Shown here: in pieces, positions 17,101 through 23,063 of the stretch
Position numbering within the stretch: position 1 is the first letter of the stretch
Layout: every line of letters begins with the position of its first letter
Assembly (NCBI GenBank): GCA_011523505.1
Contig: WTGP01000012.1
Location: forward strand, 19,038-83,037
Direction: 5' to 3'
DNA: 64,000 nt
Origin: Gammaproteobacteria bacterium
GTDB taxonomy: Bacteria > Pseudomonadota > Gammaproteobacteria > Steroidobacterales > Foliamicaceae
Made by a program: the position numbers and the translations under genes
Notes under the pieces: model-generated
What the model saw: only the letters and a program-made list of their open reading frames with translations
What the model was told of the DNA's origin: nothing
Database searches by the model: none

Positions 17101-17429
17101 TCGAGGTCGATTCCCGTCTGGAACTCCACCCCCACCATGGCCATGTTCTCGGCGCCCGTGCCGGTGATTTCCCGGACGCCTTCAACGGCCTTGAGCTCGA
17201 TTTCCAGCGGCAGGATCAGCAGCCGCCGGGCGTCTTCCGGAGAGATGCCCTCGTGAACGACCGTGATGACGTAGAACGGGATTTCGATGCGGGGTTCGCT
17301 CTCGACCGGGATCGACACGCGCGCGACGATCCCGAAGATCACGATGCCGATCATCGCCAGCAGCGTGGACCGCCGACGCTCAAGCGATAAATCGATGATC
17401 CTGTCTTTCATGCGAAATGGCGCCGCCAC
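14172..17429 (-). CDS. RND-family efflux permease
   Basis: A 1085-residue AcrB-type permease with 12 transmembrane segments in two homologous halves and two large periplasmic loops. TM4 reads LGMLIDGAIVVTEDAER, keeping the first of the two proton-relay Asp residues of AcrB but with Gly in place of the second; TM10 reads AGIVVNNNIVLID, with Asn at the Lys position, a combination common in HAE-type pumps of environmental proteobacteria. The start may be GTG 17429 or ATG 17411 (MKDRIIDLSLERR); neither has a clear Shine-Dalgarno. It leads the operon pump - GPP34/P450 - adaptor and is divergent from moeA. Substrate is probably a hydrophobic compound, perhaps the lipid handled by the P450. Confidence 0.9.
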   Translation of the reverse strand: MAAPFRMKDRIIDLSLERRRSTLLAMIGIVIFGIVARVSIPVESEPRIEIPFYVITVVHEGISPEDARRLLILPLEIELKAVEGVREITGTGAENMAMVGVEFQTGIDLDVALSDVREAVNRAKPEFPSTTEEPIVEETATTDYPVLQINLVGRNTPEETLYATARSLRDRIETVGQVQLAALQGHREEFMEILIRPEQLATYRMSVEELYGALTRNNRLIAAGAMDSAQGSVSVKVPSVIESTDDLLDIPVRIEGDTVVTLSDVASVRRTFKDRASYSHANGERSISVFVYRRSGANSIETATAVREVADGFRDRLPAGVNMFYSQDTSQFAAKQIVELQGNIVTALVLVMLVIFPAMGLRSSLLVAGAIPVSFLFALIFLWLFGHSFNFMVMFGMLLGLGMLIDGAIVVTEDAERRITEGETELEAYGAAAKRMFLPVLASTATTLAAFVPLMFWPGVAGAFMGYLPITLLWVLIGALLYALIFAPVLGTTFRRRSLVSAVAAAGADSMWELDWSRLGRFARGYGRLLALAVRRPLVTVAIVIALVLGIFTVHGSRDLGVLFFNENDPTYAQVFVRARGNLDVEEAYRLVAEVEAAVLEVPGIKNLNMFTTTGAGQAQGQRMQYQGGSTADRIGAMFVEMVESSQRDTTGMEVLEEVRRRTERFGGVIIEVRPFESQITAGKPIALQFSSNERERLVPVVERVREYIVNEVEGLRDIEDTLPVPGIEWQLEVDRAVAGLYGADVSTVGLATQLVTNGAKLGEYRPDDADDALDIRIRYPTEDRGVNELDDLRIVTRNGPVPLSNFVTRRATPRLDTIQRADQEDIHMIRAGVAPGVLPDAKIREIQAWLDSQTFDSEVDIRFRGTTEEQEESIDFLSKAFSFALLLMFALLVTQFNNIYQSFLIMLAIVLSTAGVFLGLVITNQPFSAILSGVGVVSLAGIVVNNNIVLIDTYNVGRREFPDRDIGELIVLTGLQRLRPVLLTTVTTVIGLLPLASHQSVDFINRRWVSGGELSGYWVPLAQAVVSGLTFATILTLILTPALLVLPSRLKGMFSGVLTDLRSRAPKPVRLRGGDSYADRSPGV

Positions 17430-17496
17430 CCCCGCTGACTTCGCTATTGAGTTGGAGTATAACGAAAAGGCTCAAAACCATTGCTTTAGCTGTCGA

Positions 17497-18711
17497 ATGA
17501 AATTGATCCCCTATCGCGAGGCTTGCGCCACCCTTGCCGAGGCCTGTACACCGGGTCCCGAGGAGTCGCTTTCCGCCCGCCAAGCCCCTGGCGCGGTTGC
17601 GTCCCGGCCCGCGGTAGGCGCCGTCGCCTCACCGGCATTCAACAACGCGGCCATGGACGGCTTCGCCATATGCGCCGAGGACACGTCCGCCGCCGCGGAA
17701 GGTTTTCCGGTCGAGCTTCCGGTTGTTGGCGAGCTGAAGGTCGGTGCGCACGCGGAAACCGCGCTGCCCGGGTCCGGGTGCGCGCTGCGGGTTGCCACGG
17801 GCGCCTTGACGCCGCCCCCGCTGGACACGGTCGTACCTCTGGAGCAGGCGACGGTGATCGAGCGGTCCGGCACGACGGTATTGCGTTTTTCCGAACCTGT
17901 AGAGAAGGGACGCAACCTGCGCATCATGGGCGAGGAGTATCCGGCCGGCGCCGCGTTCGATTTCACCGGCAAGCGCCTTCACGCCGGGCATGTCGCGCTC
18001 TTGTCCGCCGCCGGTATCGGCGAGTTGCACGTTCGCAGGCCGCCCCCGCTGGGCTTGCTCACTACGGGCGACGAGGTGCGCCCTCCCGACGCCGCGCTTG
18101 CGCCAGGAGAGATAGCCAACGTCAACGCGGCCTGGATGGCTGCCTGGTGCGCCGAGCGGCGGGTCCCCGTGGCGCATGCGCAACACGTTCGGGATGATCC
18201 CGGCGACCTGGCGCGCGGGTTTCGGGATGCCCGCGAGTCCGGCGCCCGGGTCCTGGTCTCAAGCGGGTCCGCTTCGGCGGGGAGGCACGATGTTCTGCGG
18301 GGAGCGCTCAAGGAACTGGGAGCCCGGATCGTTTTTCACGGCGTCGCCATGCGGCCCGGCAAACCGGCACTGTTCGCGCTGCTGGACGACGGGACCCCCG
18401 TATTCGGGCTTCCCGGCAATCCGCTGGCCACGGCCGCGGGCATGCGATTCCTGGTCTGGCCCGGCATTCGCGCAATCCTGGCAATGAAGCCCGAAAAGCC
18501 CCAACGCAAGCCGCTCGCTCACGCCTGCGACCTGCGCGAAGGCCACACACACTTCCTCCTGGCCCGCCGCGACAACGAAACAGGAGCGCTGAAGCTTGTG
18601 CATCCCCAACGCCCGGGCCAGGCCGGCGCCCTAGCCGCCGCCTCCTGCTGGCTGCGCCTCGACGGCGGCCGATCAGAAGCAGGCACCCTCGCCGACTCCT
18701 ACCCCCTCTAA
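17497..18711 (+). CDS. moeA: Molybdopterin molybdenumtransferase MoeA-like
   Basis: A 404-residue MoeA: it inserts molybdate into adenylated molybdopterin. Seen are the N-terminal NNAAMDGFAI motif (with the Asp required for activity), a TTGDEV motif, the MPTb-domain loop, PGKPALFA, and GLPGNPLA followed by the C-terminal barrel. The glycine loop normally TSGGVSVGxxD is degenerate here (SSGSASAGRHD, Asp kept), so activity is likely but not assured. The start follows the first plausible ATG; the frame continues upstream into the pump gene. It is the only Mo-cofactor gene visible. The window also encodes a Mo-bisMGD enzyme at 46580-49537 that would need the cofactor. Confidence 0.82.
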   Translation: MKLIPYREACATLAEACTPGPEESLSARQAPGAVASRPAVGAVASPAFNNAAMDGFAICAEDTSAAAEGFPVELPVVGELKVGAHAETALPGSGCALRVATGALTPPPLDTVVPLEQATVIERSGTTVLRFSEPVEKGRNLRIMGEEYPAGAAFDFTGKRLHAGHVALLSAAGIGELHVRRPPPLGLLTTGDEVRPPDAALAPGEIANVNAAWMAAWCAERRVPVAHAQHVRDDPGDLARGFRDARESGARVLVSSGSASAGRHDVLRGALKELGARIVFHGVAMRPGKPALFALLDDGTPVFGLPGNPLATAAGMRFLVWPGIRAILAMKPEKPQRKPLAHACDLREGHTHFLLARRDNETGALKLVHPQRPGQAGALAAASCWLRLDGGRSEAGTLADSYPL

Positions 18712-18723
18712 CCCAGGATGCTG

Positions 18724-18841
18724 CCACCGTAGCCCGTTTGTGTGCCTCCCTCTCGTGGGAGCGTAAAAGCAGGATAGCGATTCCGAGCCAGGGATGGCGT
18801 CTCCAACGAGAGGGAGGCACACAAACGGGCGGGATCGAAGC
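18724..18841. repeat. Dispersed palindromic element, copy 2
   Basis: A 118-bp element between moeA and the MFS gene, in inverted orientation to the copy at 10888-11004. It has perfect 24-bp terminal arms at 18733-18756 and 18806-18829. Where the arms differ from copy 1 (for example GTTTGTGTG against CTTTTTGTG), both arms of the same copy have changed together, so the palindrome is kept in each. Flanks GCTTCGATCCCGCCC and GGGCTACGGTGG are shared. No coding potential. Confidence 0.75.
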
Positions 18842-18847
18842 GCGGAG

Positions 18848-20173
18848 TCAGGCGGCGCGGGCGGCGGCGCGGAAGTGTTTGAGGCCGTAGAAGAGGAACA
18901 GGCCCGCTATGGGTGACGCGATTGCGCCGACCAGGGCGATCGAACTGCCCACCGCCTCGTTGTAGCCGAACACGCTGTCGATGACGAAGCCCACCGCGGT
19001 CGGTCCGGCGATTGCCGACAGGATATTCAGCATCAGCATCCAGACCGCCGAGACCGTGGCGCGCAACTGGTTGGGCGTCACCAGTTGCAGCGCGGCCGGG
19101 CCGCTGGCCACCGCGAAGCATCCGAAGAAAGCGTAGGGACAGAAAAGCACCATCGTCCAGAACGGGCTGTCGAGTTGCGTCGTGACAAGGCACAGCGGAG
19201 TCAGCGCCGCCGCCGCTATGATGCCCACCCAGAGCGGAGCGTCCACACGCCCGCGCCTTCTCAGGAAATCGGTGAACCAGCCGCCCGCGAACACCGCCGC
19301 CGGCGAGCAGATCAGGAGAATCCATCCCAGGTACTGGCCCGCCTCGGATGCCGTGTAGCCGAGGTTGCGGATCAGGTGCGTCGGTCCCCACAGGAGCAGG
19401 TTGGCGATCGGCGCGGCCAGGATGGCGAAGCCGAAGAAGTGCGCCAGGAACATGCGCCACCGCTTCGAGAAGAACTCGATCACGACGGGCCAGGGGATTT
19501 TCTGATCCACGCCCTCCATCAGGCCCTGGCGCGGTGGCTCGCGCATCGTCAGCGCCAGTAGCGCCACCAGCACGCCGGGCAGGCCCACGATGATGAACGC
19601 GAGCTGCCAGGGCTTGAACTGCATCAAGAGGTCGGCAAGCCCCGCGGGAAGCCGATCAAAGGGGATCGCCGCGACCAGCTCGATGACCTGGGCGCCTACC
19701 AGGAACGCGACGCCCGCGCCGATGAAGGCGGCACACTGGAACACGCCCAGCGCCGTGCCGATCCGGTCCTTCGGAAAGTAGTCGCTGATAAGCGAGTAGG
19801 CGCAGGGAGACAGCGTGGCTTCGCCCACGCCCACGCCCACGCGCGCCAGCGCCAGGTGCCAGAAGTTGCGCGCCAGTCCGCACGCGGCGGTCATCAGGCT
19901 CCAGAGGAATATGCCCGCGGCCACGATCAGCCGCCGGCTGCTGCGGTCCGCCAGCCGCCCGATCGGCAGGCCCATCAGCGCGTAAAAGACCGCGAAATAC
20001 AGTCCTCCCAGCAGGCCGATGGCGAAGTTGTCGATCTGCAGGTCCCGCATGATGGGCGGAACCAGAAGCGAGAGGATCAGCCGGTCCAGGAACGAGAAGA
20101 TGAAGGCGATCATCAGCACGCCGACGGCGTACCAGGCCACCAGCGGGCTGGGCCGTTGCGGCGTGTTGTTCAT
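18848..20173 (-). CDS. MFS transporter, spinster-like
   Basis: A 441-residue, 12-segment major facilitator protein. The loop 2-3 signature is GLPIGRLADRSSRRLIV, and TM4-5 carries ARVGVGVGEATLSPCAYSLISDYF, typical of the spinster-family MFS group found next to catabolic genes in proteobacteria. The ATG at 20173 (MNNTPQRPSP) is preferred over upstream in-frame starts because the first membrane segment begins shortly after it. It lies four bases after the HsaA-like monooxygenase stop, so the two form an operon. Animal spinster proteins move sphingolipid and lysolipid substrates; here uptake or export of the monooxygenase substrate is inferred only from adjacency. Confidence 0.86.
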   Translation of the reverse strand: MNNTPQRPSPLVAWYAVGVLMIAFIFSFLDRLILSLLVPPIMRDLQIDNFAIGLLGGLYFAVFYALMGLPIGRLADRSSRRLIVAAGIFLWSLMTAACGLARNFWHLALARVGVGVGEATLSPCAYSLISDYFPKDRIGTALGVFQCAAFIGAGVAFLVGAQVIELVAAIPFDRLPAGLADLLMQFKPWQLAFIIVGLPGVLVALLALTMREPPRQGLMEGVDQKIPWPVVIEFFSKRWRMFLAHFFGFAILAAPIANLLLWGPTHLIRNLGYTASEAGQYLGWILLICSPAAVFAGGWFTDFLRRRGRVDAPLWVGIIAAAALTPLCLVTTQLDSPFWTMVLFCPYAFFGCFAVASGPAALQLVTPNQLRATVSAVWMLMLNILSAIAGPTAVGFVIDSVFGYNEAVGSSIALVGAIASPIAGLFLFYGLKHFRAAARAA

Positions 20174-20177
20174 GCCG

Positions 20178-21428
20178 CTACCAGGGCTTTTCGATATCGA
20201 CGTCGGTGAGCGGGTCGCCGGTGGGCACACCCAGCAGCAGCTTGCCCGTGGGCATCATCCCGGTGTCCCAGTTGAGGCCGCCATGGGTCGAGATCGTGCG
20301 CATGTCGCGGTAGTGGCGCTGCACGGGGTTGTTGCCGGTCTGCCCGGTCACGCCCATCATGTTGGCCAGCCGCTCGATGGCGCTAAGGCAGAGTTTGGAC
20401 GCCATGGCCGGTTCCCGGCGGATGCGCAGACGGTCGATTCCGCGAATCCTCTTGCCGGAACTGCCGGCCTCGTGCAGGAACTGCATCAGGTTGTCGGTGA
20501 TCAGGTCGGCCACCCGCAGTTCCTCGAAGGATTCCGCGACCCGGATCTGCACCGGAACCTGCTCGACGATGCTCTCGCCGAACATCTGCCCAGTGCGTTC
20601 CCGTGTCTGTTCCAGGTAGTGTTCCAGGCCGCCGCGGGTCGCCCCCAGCATCGGCCCGCACAGCAGCGTATAGAAAAGCTGTCCCAGTTCGGTGCGATAG
20701 ATATAGCTCTCGTGCAGCTTCGCTCCCGGGGGTTCCTTGCCGGCCAGCTCCTCCGATCGCACGGTCCGGTACTCCGGCACGAAACGGTCCTTGACCAGTA
20801 TGTCCTTGCTTCCGGTGCCCTTCAGCCCCTCCGCATGCCAGGTGTCGACGATCTCATAGTCTTCCGGTAGCAGGTGCGCCATCCGGTATCTCAACCTGCC
20901 CTCGGAAGTACGATTCTTGATGTTGTAGCGCCCGCCCACGACGGCGCAGTTCGCGTGGTCCACGCCGCTGGCGAAACGCCACTGGCCGTTCAGCACGAAG
21001 CCGCCGTCCACCGGCTCCATCGTTCCGCCGCCGGCAAAGGCGGTCGCGATGATCGCGTCCGGCTTGTCCGGCCAGAATTCCTCCTGCGCCTGTACCGGAA
21101 AGCGCCCCAGTATCCAGGTGTGGGACATCACCACGGATGCCACCCAGGACGTGGATCCGCAGCCGCGGCCGAGTTCGCGGGAAACGTCCACGTGTGCGCC
21201 CCAGTCCATCTCGAATCCGCCGTAGCGCCTGGGCGTGAAGATCTTGTGGATTCCGGCCGCCTTCAGATCGGCCACGGTTTCATCCGGCAGCGTGCGAAGC
21301 TCGTCGGTCGCCTGGGCGCGCTCGCGCAGTACCGGCACCAGCTTGCGCGCCTCGAGTACCAGTTCCTCGCGTGTCGGAATGTAGCTGGGTTGCGCCGCGG
21401 TCGCGCTCGTGCTCTTGGTCTGCGCCAC
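20178..21428 (-). CDS. Flavin-dependent monooxygenase, HsaA/HpaH-like (acyl-CoA dehydrogenase fold)
   Basis: A 416-residue protein of the acyl-CoA dehydrogenase fold, but of the group-D flavin monooxygenase type: it lacks a catalytic base for CoA esters and has the N-terminal LPDETVADLKAAGIHKIFTP and CGSTSWVASVVMSH segments of HsaA, which hydroxylates 3-HSA in steroid degradation, and of p-hydroxyphenylacetate hydroxylase. Such enzymes need a separate flavin reductase, not found here. It starts with GTG behind an AAGGGAG Shine-Dalgarno and is followed after four bases by the spinster-like transporter. The steroid link is suggestive given the SMT and Rieske genes 10 kb away, but many aromatic substrates are used by this family. 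Confidence 0.78.
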   Translation of the reverse strand: MAQTKSTSATAAQPSYIPTREELVLEARKLVPVLRERAQATDELRTLPDETVADLKAAGIHKIFTPRRYGGFEMDWGAHVDVSRELGRGCGSTSWVASVVMSHTWILGRFPVQAQEEFWPDKPDAIIATAFAGGGTMEPVDGGFVLNGQWRFASGVDHANCAVVGGRYNIKNRTSEGRLRYRMAHLLPEDYEIVDTWHAEGLKGTGSKDILVKDRFVPEYRTVRSEELAGKEPPGAKLHESYIYRTELGQLFYTLLCGPMLGATRGGLEHYLEQTRERTGQMFGESIVEQVPVQIRVAESFEELRVADLITDNLMQFLHEAGSSGKRIRGIDRLRIRREPAMASKLCLSAIERLANMMGVTGQTGNNPVQRHYRDMRTISTHGGLNWDTGMMPTGKLLLGVPTGDPLTDVDIEKPW

Positions 21429-21568
21429 TGTGAAGACTCCCTTGGAAACTCCCGTTTATTGCCGCCGGCGGTAAGCTCCCGGCCGGGCGGAATGGGCAAG
21501 TTTAGCCTCAATCCGCCGAAATGGCCTGCCTGCTGCTTGGCTTACAATGCGCTCAGGGAGGATTGCGC

Positions 21569-22408
21569 ATGAAACGACTTCGCAGAAAGACGGTGCGGGC
21601 AGGCCTTGCTGCACCGTTGCCGGTCATGGTCCTGGGGTTGGTGTTCAGCTTGGCTGGCACTGCTGCCGCAGAACAGGAGGCAGCGTCCGCGGACAGCGCG
21701 CCGCCGACCGTCCTGATTACCGGCACGAGTCGCGGAATCGGACTGGCCTTTGCGGAATGGTATGCGGAGCAGGGCTGGAATGTTGTCGCGACCTGCCGGA
21801 CTCCGGAGCGGGCCGACGACCTGAACGCCCTGGCCGCCGAATACGCCAACCTGAGTGTCGAGCTGCTGGACGTGACCCGGGAGGACCATATACGCGCCCT
21901 GGCCGATCGCCACGCGGGCCAGCCTATCGACCTGCTGATCAATAATGCGGCAATCCTTGGCACCCTGCCCGAACAAAGCCTGGGCGGACTGGATTACGAC
22001 CGCTTCGAGCAGACCATGGCCGTGAACGTCTATGCTCCGCTGCGCCTCTCGGAGGCGCTCGCGGACAACGTCGAGGCCGCCGGAGGAAAAATCGTCGCGA
22101 TCACCAGCGGCGTCGCTTCGCTGACGCTGATGGGCCGCATGCGGGGCCTGTACTTTTATCGCATGAGCAAATCGGCGCTTAACATGGGCTGGCGGGCCCT
22201 GCGCACCGACCTGAAACCGCGCGGCGTAGCCGTTCTGCTGATTTCGCCCGGCATGGTCGATACCCGCTTGCTGCGGGAATCCGGCTACACCGGAGAGGCG
22301 CTGACCACGGAAGAAAGCGCGGCCGGGATGGCGGAAATCATCGCCGACGCTACACTTGACGACCCCGGACTGCCGATCAATGTCGACGGTCGGGTTCTAC
22401 CCTGGTAG
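21569..22408 (+). CDS. SDR-family oxidoreductase with N-terminal signal sequence
   Basis: A 279-residue SDR. The cofactor motif is TGTSRGIG (about residues 52-59), then NNAA, the catalytic Ser in AITSGVAS and Tyr-x3-Lys in YFYRMSKSALN, with the tail INVDGRVLPW. Unusually it begins with a positively charged N-region (MKRLRRKTVRAG), a 17-residue hydrophobic core and a likely cleavage site after GTAAA, so it should be exported or membrane-anchored. A pair of arginines is present, but the canonical Tat motif is not. The ATG has a strong Shine-Dalgarno (GGGAGG), which supports this start. Closest within the window is the partial SDR at 1-282. It probably shares a transcript with the exported protein 10 bases downstream. 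Confidence 0.85.
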   Translation: MKRLRRKTVRAGLAAPLPVMVLGLVFSLAGTAAAEQEAASADSAPPTVLITGTSRGIGLAFAEWYAEQGWNVVATCRTPERADDLNALAAEYANLSVELLDVTREDHIRALADRHAGQPIDLLINNAAILGTLPEQSLGGLDYDRFEQTMAVNVYAPLRLSEALADNVEAAGGKIVAITSGVASLTLMGRMRGLYFYRMSKSALNMGWRALRTDLKPRGVAVLLISPGMVDTRLLRESGYTGEALTTEESAAGMAEIIADATLDDPGLPINVDGRVLPW

Positions 22409-22418
22409 GAGAGAACCA

Positions 22419-23060
22419 ATGAAAAAGACCACTATTACCTTGTTTGCCTGCGCTGCCCTTATGGCGTCGTCGCTGGCGGTGGCCGAACCCAGCGGCGACA
22501 AGCAATTTCAGGGCGCCAGCAGCGGGCTGGAAGGCCGTGAGCACGAACTTGGGATGGCGATCAGCGTGGTGCTGAAGACCATGCACGAAGACGAGTCGTA
22601 CGTGCACGAGTTGAACGACGCGCTGGTCAAGGCGCTGCTGTCGCAGATGCAGTTCGCCAAGGACCGCGGCATGATCGACGACCTGATCGCGCACGAGGTC
22701 GAGACGCTGCAGCCGCTGTTGAAGCGCATCCGCTCGCACTACGAGCGCACCGGCGACCTCGAGATGGTGATGGTGGGAATGATCGACCGCACCTCCTGCC
22801 ATTACCAGTTGATCTTCGAGACCGAGAGCAAGCCCGGTTATCGCGCCTGGCAGTCGCCCTGGTCGCGCGTGCTGACGCAGACCCGGCGGCTTGGCCAGCA
22901 CGACATGACCGAGGCGGAAGTCCACGACATCTGGGTTCGGCAGCGCCTGCAGGCCTATGCCAACGTGATCGGAGTGGGCCTGGAAGTCTCCGAGCTGGGC
23001 GACGATGGCCGCGTCTGGGTGCGCGCCGTCGAACGCGACGCGGGCACCGCCGGCCAGTAA
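22419..23060 (+). CDS. Exported protein of unknown function
   Basis: A 213-residue protein with a clear signal peptide (MKKTTITLFACAALMASSLAVA, cleavage about residue 22) and a good Shine-Dalgarno (AGGAGAG). The mature part is mostly helical and charged, with a long predicted helix around residues 55-125 and a region rich in His, Tyr and Trp. No domain is recognised. It follows the exported SDR by 10 bases, and the two may act together in the periplasm. It converges on the autotransporter with a three-base gap. Confidence 0.7.
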   Translation: MKKTTITLFACAALMASSLAVAEPSGDKQFQGASSGLEGREHELGMAISVVLKTMHEDESYVHELNDALVKALLSQMQFAKDRGMIDDLIAHEVETLQPLLKRIRSHYERTGDLEMVMVGMIDRTSCHYQLIFETESKPGYRAWQSPWSRVLTQTRRLGQHDMTEAEVHDIWVRQRLQAYANVIGVGLEVSELGDDGRVWVRAVERDAGTAGQ

Positions 23061-23063
23061 TCC

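Noticed and set aside
14430..17390. A 986-codon open frame antisense to the RND pump gene
   Set aside because: Its residues are low-complexity (Gln, His, Arg, Gly-rich) with no domain, while the other strand encodes a complete 12-segment permease. Long antisense frames are common in GC-rich DNA.
6011..21428. Oxidosqualene cyclase, squalene epoxidase or squalene-hopene cyclase gene
   Set aside because: No QW-repeat or DCTAE/DxDD protein appears in any frame, so de novo sterol or hopanoid synthesis cannot be claimed from this window.
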